A DNA stretch of 5,027 nucleotides from Deltaproteobacteria bacterium (GTDB lineage Bacteria > Desulfobacterota > WTBG01), in the NCBI GenBank assembly GCA_013139225.1, contig WTBG01000311.1, positions 1 to 5,027 of the forward strand, read 5' to 3'. The notes beneath the pieces are model-generated. The model did no database searches and was not told the origin of the DNA. It was given only the letters and a program-made list of their open reading frames with translations. Made by a program: the position numbers and the translations under genes. Positions 1 through 5,027 of the stretch are shown here, in pieces. Each line of letters starts with the position of its first letter. Position 1 is the stretch's first letter.

Positions 1-395
1 CGTTTAAGATTTGCTTTCCCATTGAGAAGATCAGCAGAAATCTGTGACTGCAGACCTGCACCAACTTCACTAATGGTAACCTGATTATCCTCCGGCTCAT
101 AAAACCACAATTTCTTCCTATCACTTATAATCTGCTGTGGAGTTGGCTTCTGATAATCCCAGTGCATTTTACCTTCCTTTTTGAAGTATACCATCCCCTC
201 TGCCTTTTGCACTTGCGCAACATCCCACGATTTTACACTGGATTCTTGAACAAAGTGAGCCTTAAAATCCCTCACAGCATTATAGGATTGCTGAATGTTT
301 GAAATAATTGAATCCAGAGAATCTCCATAAGAAAACCTGGAGAGAAAGCTCAAGAGGAACAAAACAACAATAAGCTTTAAAGCTATGGTCTTCAT
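1..395 (-). CDS. lolA: LolA-like outer-membrane lipoprotein carrier protein, N-terminal part (cut by window edge)
   Basis: LolA is the periplasmic chaperone that takes lipoproteins from the LolCDE transporter in the inner membrane and passes them towards the outer membrane. The visible 131 residues begin MKTIALKLIVVLFLLSF, a Sec signal peptide with a positive N-end and hydrophobic core. Cleavage is probable near residue 24 (after SYG), and there is no lipobox cysteine. The mature part shows the LolA pattern: an early helix with FVQE (48-51), then G-x-V-Y-F (67-71), a MHWDY strand (77-81), P-x-P-Q-Q-I-I-S-D (84-92) and LWFYEPEDNQVTI (96-108). LolA proteins are usually about 200 residues, so roughly the last third is missing beyond position 1. 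The ATG start at 395 has an AAGGTG ribosome binding site 8 bases upstream (404-409). It lies downstream of ftsK on the same strand; I found no convincing promoter of its own in the gap. The family call is firm; biochemical specificity is inferred. Confidence 0.88.
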   Translation of the reverse strand, partial: MKTIALKLIVVLFLLSFLSRFSYGDSLDSIISNIQQSYNAVRDFKAHFVQESSVKSWDVAQVQKAEGMVYFKKEGKMHWDYQKPTPQQIISDRKKLWFYEPEDNQVTISEVGAGLQSQISADLLNGKANLK

Positions 396-468
396 TTTAG
401 AAACACCTTAAATTTGCTAAAAATTTTGGTTAATGGTTATCTAGAATACTCCAGTTGGATATTATTTC

Positions 469-520
469 CTGGATCCCCACTCCCCGATCAGGGTCGAGGA
501 CAGGTTTCGTGGGGATGACA
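469..520. repeat. Palindromic short interspersed repeat, copy 1
   Basis: A 52-base element starts CTGGATCCCCAC and ends GTGGGGATGACA. The arms ATCCCCAC (473-480) and GTGGGGAT (509-516) form a perfect 8-bp inverted repeat. A smaller nested hairpin, CCC (483-485) and GGG (491-493) around GATCA, sits inside. The ends CTGGAT and ATGACA are the same as those of copy 2 read on the other strand, which marks both as one repeat type (REP/dRS3-like). It is non-coding and lies between ftsK and lolA. Its presence elsewhere in the genome is inferred from the form, not seen here. Confidence 0.65.
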
Positions 521-544
521 GACAAGGGCAGCACAGTCTTAGAG

Positions 545-573
545 AAAAATGTCATTCCCGCGCAAGCGGGAAT
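545..573 (-). terminator. Possible intrinsic terminator for ftsK formed by repeat copy 2
   Basis: Read on the minus strand, the 8-bp GC-rich stem (573 to 554) with a four-base loop is followed after four bases (GACA) by TTTTT (549-545). The stem begins about 80 bases past the ftsK stop codon. The T-run is short and not directly adjacent to the stem, so termination may be partial. If it works, lolA would need its own promoter or depend on read-through. On the plus strand there is no T-run, so it would be one-directional. Confidence 0.4.
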
Positions 574-577
574 CCAG
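550..577. repeat. Palindromic short interspersed repeat, copy 2 (dRS3-like)
   Basis: A 28-base element runs from TGTCAT to ATCCAG. Its core 554-573 is a perfect 8-bp inverted repeat, ATTCCCGC and GCGGGAAT, around the tetraloop GCAA. The core fits the pattern ATTCCC-N8-GGGAAT described for neisserial dRS3 repeats. Similar palindromes are widespread in unrelated genomes, so this does not imply Neisseria. It is oriented opposite to copy 1, separated by 29 bases, giving a REP-doublet-like arrangement. GC-rich repeat arms stand out from the AT-rich surroundings. Confidence 0.75.
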
Positions 578-655
578 TCATTTCACTAATTTTTATCCGA
601 GCATTCAACTGAAGCTTTGTGGATAAACAAATTCGGGTTTTTTCTATATGCTATT

Positions 656-2938
656 CTATAACCTCTTTACCAACACTTCCCTTGGTTTCACCCCATCACT
701 CGGACCAACAACCCGCTCTTTTTCCATCCGTTCGATAATTCTAGCTGCTCTGTTGTAACCTACTCTCAGTCTCCTCTGGATCATGGATATGGAAGCCATT
801 CTAGTCTGAGTAACAAGAGCCACAGCATCATCATATCTCTCATCGTAATCATCGTCCTCATCTATGACTCTTTCCTCCCCCGGTTCCAATACTTTTTGAT
901 CATACTCTGGACTACCTTGCTTTCTCAGAAAATTGGTAATGCGCTTAATCTCTGCCTCAGAAAGATAGCTTCCATGAACTCTCAAAAGCTTAGAGGTCCC
1001 GGGTGGCAGAAACAACATATCACCCAGGCCTAGTAAACCTTCAGCACCAGGAGCATCTAGAATAGTGCGAGAGTCAACTTTTGAAGAAACTTGAAAGGAG
1101 ATGCGAGCAGAAAAATTTACCTTTATGGTTCCTGTCAAAACATCTACTGAAGGCCTTTGGGTAGCCACCAGAAGATGGATACCAGCCGCCCTCGCCATCT
1201 GGGCTAATCTGGCAATAGAGATCTCAACCTCACGAGAAGAAACCATCATCAAATCAGCCAACTCATCAATTACCACTAAAATATAGGGCAGTTTTTCGTA
1301 ATCAGTGGAAATATTCTCATCCCTCTTTTTATCACGTCCTTTTGCAGTTTTCAACTCAGCATCAATTTGCTGGTTATAACCATCTATATCTCGTACTCCC
1401 CTCTCGGCCAACTTCTTATATCTCCTCTCCATTTCACGCACTGACCACATAAGAGCCAGAGAAGCTTCTTTGGGGTCCGTTACTACCGGATGCAATAAGT
1501 GAGGGATGTCTTCATAGAATGAAAGTTCCAACCTCTTGGGATCAATCAATAGCATTTTGACCTCAGAAGGAGCAGACTTATAGAGAATACTGCAAATCAT
1601 TGCATTGATAAGCACACTTTTCCCTGAACCCGTTGAACCGGCTATTAAAAGATGCGGCATCTTGGCCAGGTCCGTAATTACAGGTTTCCCAGCAATATTT
1701 TTTCCAAGGGCCAGTGTCAATTTTGATTTAGAGTTCAAAAACTCCTCCCTGCTTACAATCTCTCTAAAATAGACAGTTTCTCTAACTTTGTTTGGTATCT
1801 CAATACCCACAACAGCTTTACCAGGAACCGGTGCCAGGATACGGACACCAAGAGCCCTAAGTGCCAGAGCAAGATCATCAGTCAAACCCAATATCTTACT
1901 AATCCTCACTCCAGAAGCTGGCTCTAACTCATACCTGGTTATCACCGGGCCAGGATGGACGTCAACCACTTTCCCCTGAACCCCAAAATCAGCCAACTTA
2001 CTTTCCAGAACTTTAGAGTTTGCTTTTAAAGCTTCCTTATCTGATTTACTCACTTTCTGGGAAGGGTTGTCCAGAAGATATAACGGGGCAACCTGATATT
2101 TTGCAGATACATCAGGAAGTTCTTCAACTTCTTTAGGCCTGTCAGAAGGTGTTCTTTTACGAACTTTCTCATTAATTGTTTCAGCCGGAGATAAAGGCTG
2201 TAATACAACAGGAGATTCCTTCTCTCTATTTGCCAGCATTCTCTTCATCTTCCACTTGCTGTATAACCTTTCTGTTGCTCCAGCTAAACTCAGGGCGTAA
2301 TGATATAGCTTCTTTACTATATCAATCAACTTTAACAACAATGCTTTAAAAAACACTATGCCTTTCCAAAACCAGGATAATAATCTTTTGCAACCTTGAA
2401 ACAATTTGAGCAGAGAAAGATTAGTAACCAAAATCAAAGACACAATTCCTGTTAAGAAAAATATGATATAGCTTCCCAGACGATTGAGATACTTGATAGA
2501 GAGTTTAGCCAATTGACTGCCTAAAATTCCACCACCACTGAGCTCATAACTAAAAGATGCTATTCTTATTTTGGGTTCTACCCATATCAGGCTAAAGATG
2601 ACTGACAGTGAAATAATGAAAAAGAAATAACTTAACAATATATGATATCTAATATTAATCTTTGAGAGAAGGAAGAACTTAAGAGAAACCCATATCATAG
2701 TTATGGGAACTATAAAGGCACACAGCCCGATTAATTGAAACAATGCATCAGCCAGATAAGAACCGACTATTCCTCCCCAGTTATTAACATCCCCAATTCC
2801 AGAAGAATCCGCGGTATTTAAAGAAGGGTCTGAAGGGTTGTAGGAAATGAGACAACAACCGATAAAAACAGCAAGGGTAAGACAGCTTATGGCTATGATT
2901 TCCCTTATTAATATTTTCCTTTTATCTGAAGAAGCCAT
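656..2938 (-). CDS. ftsK: DNA translocase FtsK (SpoIIIE/FtsK family), full length
   Basis: FtsK is a membrane-anchored hexameric ATPase at the division septum that pumps chromosomal DNA and helps resolve the terminus. Numbering here starts from the ATG at 2938 (760 residues). Four membrane helices lie near 14-33, 62-87, 99-120 and 155-177, then a basic linker without the long Pro/Gln stretch of E. coli FtsK. The alpha domain (about 302-382) includes GPVITRYELEP and LALRALGVRILAPVPGK. The RecA-like motor has Walker A GSTGSGKS (434-441), LLIDPKRLELS, Walker B ILVVIDELADLM (D558, E559) and ATQRPSVDVLTG. An acidic stretch (688-704) leads to the C-terminal gamma winged helix, with ASISMIQRRLRVGYNRAARIIE, which in the family reads polar DNA sequences. 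Length is like SpoIIIE (787 aa) rather than E. coli FtsK (1329 aa). An in-frame GTG at 2947 would add three residues; ATG is preferred because GGA sits 4 bases upstream, while the GTG has no ribosome site at proper distance. All key residues are intact. Confidence 0.96.
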   Translation of the reverse strand: MASSDKRKILIREIIAISCLTLAVFIGCCLISYNPSDPSLNTADSSGIGDVNNWGGIVGSYLADALFQLIGLCAFIVPITMIWVSLKFFLLSKINIRYHILLSYFFFIISLSVIFSLIWVEPKIRIASFSYELSGGGILGSQLAKLSIKYLNRLGSYIIFFLTGIVSLILVTNLSLLKLFQGCKRLLSWFWKGIVFFKALLLKLIDIVKKLYHYALSLAGATERLYSKWKMKRMLANREKESPVVLQPLSPAETINEKVRKRTPSDRPKEVEELPDVSAKYQVAPLYLLDNPSQKVSKSDKEALKANSKVLESKLADFGVQGKVVDVHPGPVITRYELEPASGVRISKILGLTDDLALALRALGVRILAPVPGKAVVGIEIPNKVRETVYFREIVSREEFLNSKSKLTLALGKNIAGKPVITDLAKMPHLLIAGSTGSGKSVLINAMICSILYKSAPSEVKMLLIDPKRLELSFYEDIPHLLHPVVTDPKEASLALMWSVREMERRYKKLAERGVRDIDGYNQQIDAELKTAKGRDKKRDENISTDYEKLPYILVVIDELADLMMVSSREVEISIARLAQMARAAGIHLLVATQRPSVDVLTGTIKVNFSARISFQVSSKVDSRTILDAPGAEGLLGLGDMLFLPPGTSKLLRVHGSYLSEAEIKRITNFLRKQGSPEYDQKVLEPGEERVIDEDDDYDERYDDAVALVTQTRMASISMIQRRLRVGYNRAARIIERMEKERVVGPSDGVKPREVLVKRL

Positions 2939-2989
2939 GTCATCCACATCATAAATAGTTATATCTCATAACAGACTAAATTTATTGAA

Positions 2990-3018
2990 ATTTTACTTTA
3001 TATAAAACGCTAAGTCAA
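2990..3018 (-). promoter_or_regulatory. Sigma70-type promoter for ftsK
   Basis: On the minus strand TTGACT (3018-3013) is followed by a 17-base spacer and TAAAAT (2995-2990). Each hexamer differs from consensus at one position and the spacing is optimal. The predicted transcription start is near 2983, giving a leader of about 45 bases before the ATG at 2938. The upstream side is AT-rich and shares the region with the divergent plus-strand genes. Confidence 0.7.
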
Positions 3019-3060
3019 CCCCTAAGTCTGTTAACATACCCCCAATATTCAATTGACTTA
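3011..3060. promoter_or_regulatory. Repeated GACTTA boxes at the ftsK promoter, possible operator
   Basis: On the plus strand TAAGTC occurs at 3011-3016 and again at 3023-3028, exactly 12 bases apart. The inverted form TTGACTTA is at 3053-3060, a perfect 8-base match to the complement of TAAGTCAA at 3011-3018. The first copy overlaps the ftsK -35 hexamer and the second lies just upstream of it. Separately, TAACAGACT (2969-2977) and AGTCTGTTA (3025-3033) form a perfect 9-bp inverted repeat that brackets the promoter. This looks like binding sites for a repressor or activator, but no regulator is identified and chance similarity in AT-rich DNA cannot be excluded. Confidence 0.35.
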
Positions 3061-3150
3061 TGATTATTTGTGAAGTAGTAGCAATAAGAGTACTAAAAGA
3101 ACCATTTACAGAAAAAGACAAAAACTATTCTTAGTTATGTTAGGTATAAA

Positions 3151-3155
3151 GAGAG
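3151..3155 (+). promoter_or_regulatory. Ribosome binding site deciding a TTG start (DCC gene)
   Basis: GAGAG lies 7 bases before the TTG at 3163, the usual spacing. The only other nearby in-frame start, ATG at 3184, is preceded by a pyrimidine-rich stretch with no purine-rich site, so the TTG is favoured. Confidence 0.55.
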
Positions 3156-3162
3156 ACTGACA

Positions 3163-3618
3163 TTGGACAATGTTCCCTCTTCCATGCATGAATTCACCGG
3201 CATTTATTCACCAACACCTAAGAAACCACTTATCATATTTGATGGCCTATGCAATTTATGTAATTGGATGGTGAACTTTGTGCTTAAGAGAGATCAAAAA
3301 AATATCTTTCTTTTCACTCCCTACCAATCTAAAGCGGGGAAACAAATGATGGAAGCTTACAGGTTGGATATGAGTGATGTAAGCACTGTGTACCTCATAG
3401 AAAATAAAAGAGTACATGATAAATCTACTGCAATTTTAAGAATCTTCAATAAACTTCCATTCCCTTGGAAGCTATCGTATCTGCTGATTATTATTGTTCC
3501 AAAGCGTGTACGAGATTATATTTATGATCTAATCGCCCGCAATAGATATAAGTGGTTCGGCATAAGGAAAGAGTGTAGTATCCCAAATGAAAAGGATAAA
3601 AATAATTTTTTAATCTGA
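3163..3618 (+). CDS. DCC-family (DUF393) thiol-disulfide oxidoreductase-like protein
   Basis: This 151-residue protein has the family signature near its N-end: hydrophobic strand PLIIFDG, then D27-G-L-C30-N-L-C33-N. That motif gives the DCC family its name and resembles a thioredoxin CxxC site. The rest also fits: FTPYQSKAGKQMM (51-63), a central YLIENKRVHDKSTAILRI (77-94, compare the family's 'G..Y.kS.A.lri' segment), PFPWKLSYLLIIIVPKRVRDYIYDLIARNRYKWFG (99-133) and a late cysteine C138 followed by a proline, as in relatives. No signal peptide is visible, so it is probably cytoplasmic. Family members are of uncertain role; a redox function is predicted from the CxxC motif only. The first 20 residues extend before the core domain. 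The TTG start is chosen from its ribosome site; an ATG start at 3184 would shorten it by seven residues. It is divergent from ftsK and 96 bases before the phosphoesterase gene, which may be co-transcribed. Confidence 0.88.
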   Translation: MDNVPSSMHEFTGIYSPTPKKPLIIFDGLCNLCNWMVNFVLKRDQKNIFLFTPYQSKAGKQMMEAYRLDMSDVSTVYLIENKRVHDKSTAILRIFNKLPFPWKLSYLLIIIVPKRVRDYIYDLIARNRYKWFGIRKECSIPNEKDKNNFLI

Positions 3619-3714
3619 AATTTCTGGATGAGTTTTATAGAGTTGGGAATACGAAGCTAACCGTCAAGCCATTTAAGTTCTTACCAGTGATGAAGTTTAT
3701 GAGGTTAATACACT
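3619..3714. other. Intergenic spacer between DCC gene and phosphoesterase gene
   Basis: These 96 bases hold no hairpin-plus-T-run terminator and no convincing promoter. The absence of a terminator is compatible with one transcript covering both plus-strand genes. The only clear element is the ribosome binding site at its right end. Confidence 0.5.
3701..3705 (+). promoter_or_regulatory. Ribosome binding site deciding a TTG start (phosphoesterase gene)
   Basis: GAGGT (with a preceding T, TGAGGT) lies 9 bases before the TTG at 3715. Stop codons occur in the reading frame at 3688, 3691, 3700 and 3706, and the first in-frame ATG is at 4303, already past the first catalytic motif, so a non-ATG start is forced. 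The TTG gives MRYIVIF, a natural start for a beta strand. Confidence 0.65.
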
Positions 3715-5027
3715 TTGCGATATATTGTCATCTTTGAAACCTCACTTTTAGTTCACCAAATACCAGAGTTTATACTTGGAGAGGAAGAAGTTATCCTGCT
3801 CGTGAAAGAGAGGTTGGTTCTCCCACGGGTTTTTCACAAAAACACAAAGATTGTTTACGGAGATCTTTTAAAAAGCGATACCTACCAGAAACTTTTGATA
3901 AGCCCGGATGATAGGATCATCCTTCAAGCTGACAAAAGGGAGACACTTGAGAATATACTGCAATCTATTCTCAAGGTCTGTGACAGTGTTCCCATCGTAG
4001 TTTTAATCACCAATGGTAGGGAAGTTCCACCACTACATCAGGTTAATATCTCCTATCTTTACATAAATGACCAGTTACGAAAAGAGATAAGCCAAGAGTG
4101 GTTGTATATCCGTAACAGAGAGTGGACCCATAAAATTCTTGAGCTTACTAAAGGGGCAGAACATATACTTATTCTCACCCAGCATGACCCTGATCCCGAT
4201 GCACTGGCGAGCGGAATAGCCCTGAGAACCTTACTTGGCAGAAATCGTGTTACAGCTCCCATTGGTTCTTTTGGTAAAGTTACTCGCAGTGAGAATCTGA
4301 ATATGATACGACTCCTGGATATTCATTGCAACATAATAGACCAACAATCTCTCAATAACTATTCTATGCTTGCCATGGTTGATGTACAACCTCCCTATTT
4401 TGGAGAGAATGTCTCGAAAGCTGATATAATTTTTGACCATCATCCTCAAGTTGCACGCTATGAGTGTTCTTTCAAAGATATTAGAGTACAGTATGGGGCT
4501 ACCTCTACCATCCTTAGTGAGTATTTCGTCTCAAATGACATTAAAATAAATCAGAGGTTGGCAACTGCGCTTCTTTATGGCATCAAGTCAGACACTTTTA
4601 TGCTGGATAGAGAAGTGAATCCTGCCGATATTGATGCCTTTACCTATCTCTATCCCATCGCTAATCATAATTTGATTCGAAGAATGGATCACCCCTCACT
4701 CAATCCTGAGGAGATGAGTTCTTATATTAAGGTGCTCAGAGAGCAGAAATTGATTGACAAGGTACTCTTTTCTCACCTGGGGCTGGTTAAACAGGAGGAC
4801 ATTATTCCACGTTTAGCTGATTTCTGTCTTCAGGTAGGCGGTGCTGAGTGGTCGGTTATTTCTGGATTGTTTCAGAAGAATCTAGTGATCTCAGTAAGAA
4901 ATGTAGGGTATGTAAAGAATGCGGGAGAAGTGGTAAAAAAGATTTTTCAGGACAGCAGCATAGCCGGGGGACACCGTACCATGGCTAAAGTTGTCATGCC
5001 CTTAAAAGACTTTAATAAAGCTTTTGG
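3715..5027 (+). CDS. DHH/DHHA1 phosphoesterase with N-terminal TrkA-N-like domain (C-end cut by window edge)
   Basis: 437 residues are visible. Residues 1-115 look like a TrkA-N/RCK Rossmann domain: opening strand RYIVIF, EEEVILLVKE, then VYGDLLKSDTYQKLLISPDDRIIL (47-70, compare the TrkA 'GDatdpevL..agi.~aD.vi' stretch). The nucleotide-binding glycine loop is not present; FETSLLVH (7-14) stands in its place. The catalytic DHH domain follows: motif I H157-D-P-D-P-D162-ALASG, motif II V-D223-V-Q-P-P, motif III D241-H-H-P, motif IV GATSTIL (261-267) and LLYGIKSDT with D293. The DHHA1 domain begins after about 345 and shows GGHRTMAK (418-425), the substrate-recognition motif. These acidic and histidine residues bind two metal ions in the family, which includes RecJ, NrnA oligoribonuclease/pAp phosphatase and cyclic-dinucleotide phosphodiesterases. 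The overall type is COG0618-like; the actual substrate cannot be read from sequence. The remaining missing tail is probably short, since GGH lies near the end of DHHA1. The TTG start is forced by upstream stops. Confidence 0.88.
   Translation, partial: MRYIVIFETSLLVHQIPEFILGEEEVILLVKERLVLPRVFHKNTKIVYGDLLKSDTYQKLLISPDDRIILQADKRETLENILQSILKVCDSVPIVVLITNGREVPPLHQVNISYLYINDQLRKEISQEWLYIRNREWTHKILELTKGAEHILILTQHDPDPDALASGIALRTLLGRNRVTAPIGSFGKVTRSENLNMIRLLDIHCNIIDQQSLNNYSMLAMVDVQPPYFGENVSKADIIFDHHPQVARYECSFKDIRVQYGATSTILSEYFVSNDIKINQRLATALLYGIKSDTFMLDREVNPADIDAFTYLYPIANHNLIRRMDHPSLNPEEMSSYIKVLREQKLIDKVLFSHLGLVKQEDIIPRLADFCLQVGGAEWSVISGLFQKNLVISVRNVGYVKNAGEVVKKIFQDSSIAGGHRTMAKVVMPLKDFNKAF

Noticed and set aside
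1101..1286. 61-codon open frame on the plus strand inside ftsK
   Set aside because: It lies entirely opposite the conserved FtsK motor domain and its translation has no recognisable features; it is a shadow of the real gene.
1788..1979. 63-codon open frame on the plus strand inside ftsK
   Set aside because: It is antisense to the conserved alpha domain, with no support as a gene.
3053..3081. Plus-strand promoter for the DCC gene (TTGACT with TAGTAG at 17 bases)
   Set aside because: The -35 is good but the -10 matches consensus at only about three positions; another candidate, TATAAA at 3145-3150, would start transcription after the ribosome site. Neither is strong enough to list.
3001..3090. 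dif-like recombination site near ftsK
   Set aside because: I looked for the XerCD dif pattern because of the FtsK gene; the AT-rich inverted repeats here do not match its arms or 6-base centre.
3606..3738. Open stretch in another plus-strand frame after the DCC gene
   Set aside because: It lacks an upstream ATG; its internal ATGs (3690 and 3699) would give only about 15 residues, overlapping the phosphoesterase start. Most likely chance.
4059..4449. Two overlapping minus-strand open frames of 67 and 72 codons
   Set aside because: Both are antisense to the DHH motifs of the plus-strand phosphoesterase and have no recognisable protein features.

Overview
The window is an AT-rich bacterial segment from a diderm (Gram-negative-type) organism. 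A LolA-type periplasmic lipoprotein carrier implies an outer membrane. The protein sequences and the short 'ATTCCCGC...GCGGGAAT' palindrome fit a deltaproteobacterium-like or candidate-phylum genome, but lineage cannot be settled from sequence reading alone.

Layout. On the minus strand, a compact FtsK/SpoIIIE DNA translocase (about 656-2938) is followed downstream by the start of a LolA-like gene (395 down to the window edge). This ftsK-lolA order is also found in Escherichia coli. The 260-bp gap between them holds two palindromic short repeats in opposite orientation (469-520 and 550-577). The second is a GC-rich hairpin with a T-run on the ftsK side, so it may also serve as the ftsK terminator. 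On the plus strand, divergent from ftsK, lie a small DCC-family (DUF393) thiol-disulfide oxidoreductase-like gene (3163-3618) and a DHH/DHHA1 phosphoesterase that runs off the right edge (3715-5027). The phosphoesterase carries an N-terminal domain resembling a TrkA-N/RCK fold.

Control. The 215-bp divergent intergenic region holds a very good sigma70-type promoter for ftsK (TTGACT, 17 bp, TAAAAT on the minus strand). It is overlapped by repeated GACTTA boxes and flanked by a 9-bp inverted repeat, an operator-like arrangement. Both plus-strand genes appear to begin with TTG codons, each preceded by a well-spaced purine-rich ribosome binding site. For the phosphoesterase no in-frame ATG exists upstream of its catalytic motifs.

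Most of the window is recognisable housekeeping sequence (chromosome segregation, lipoprotein sorting, phosphoesterase). I see no prophage, CRISPR, toxin-antitoxin or other defence system. The most interesting items are the degenerate TrkA-like domain on the DHH enzyme, the repeat pair and the operator-like ftsK promoter.
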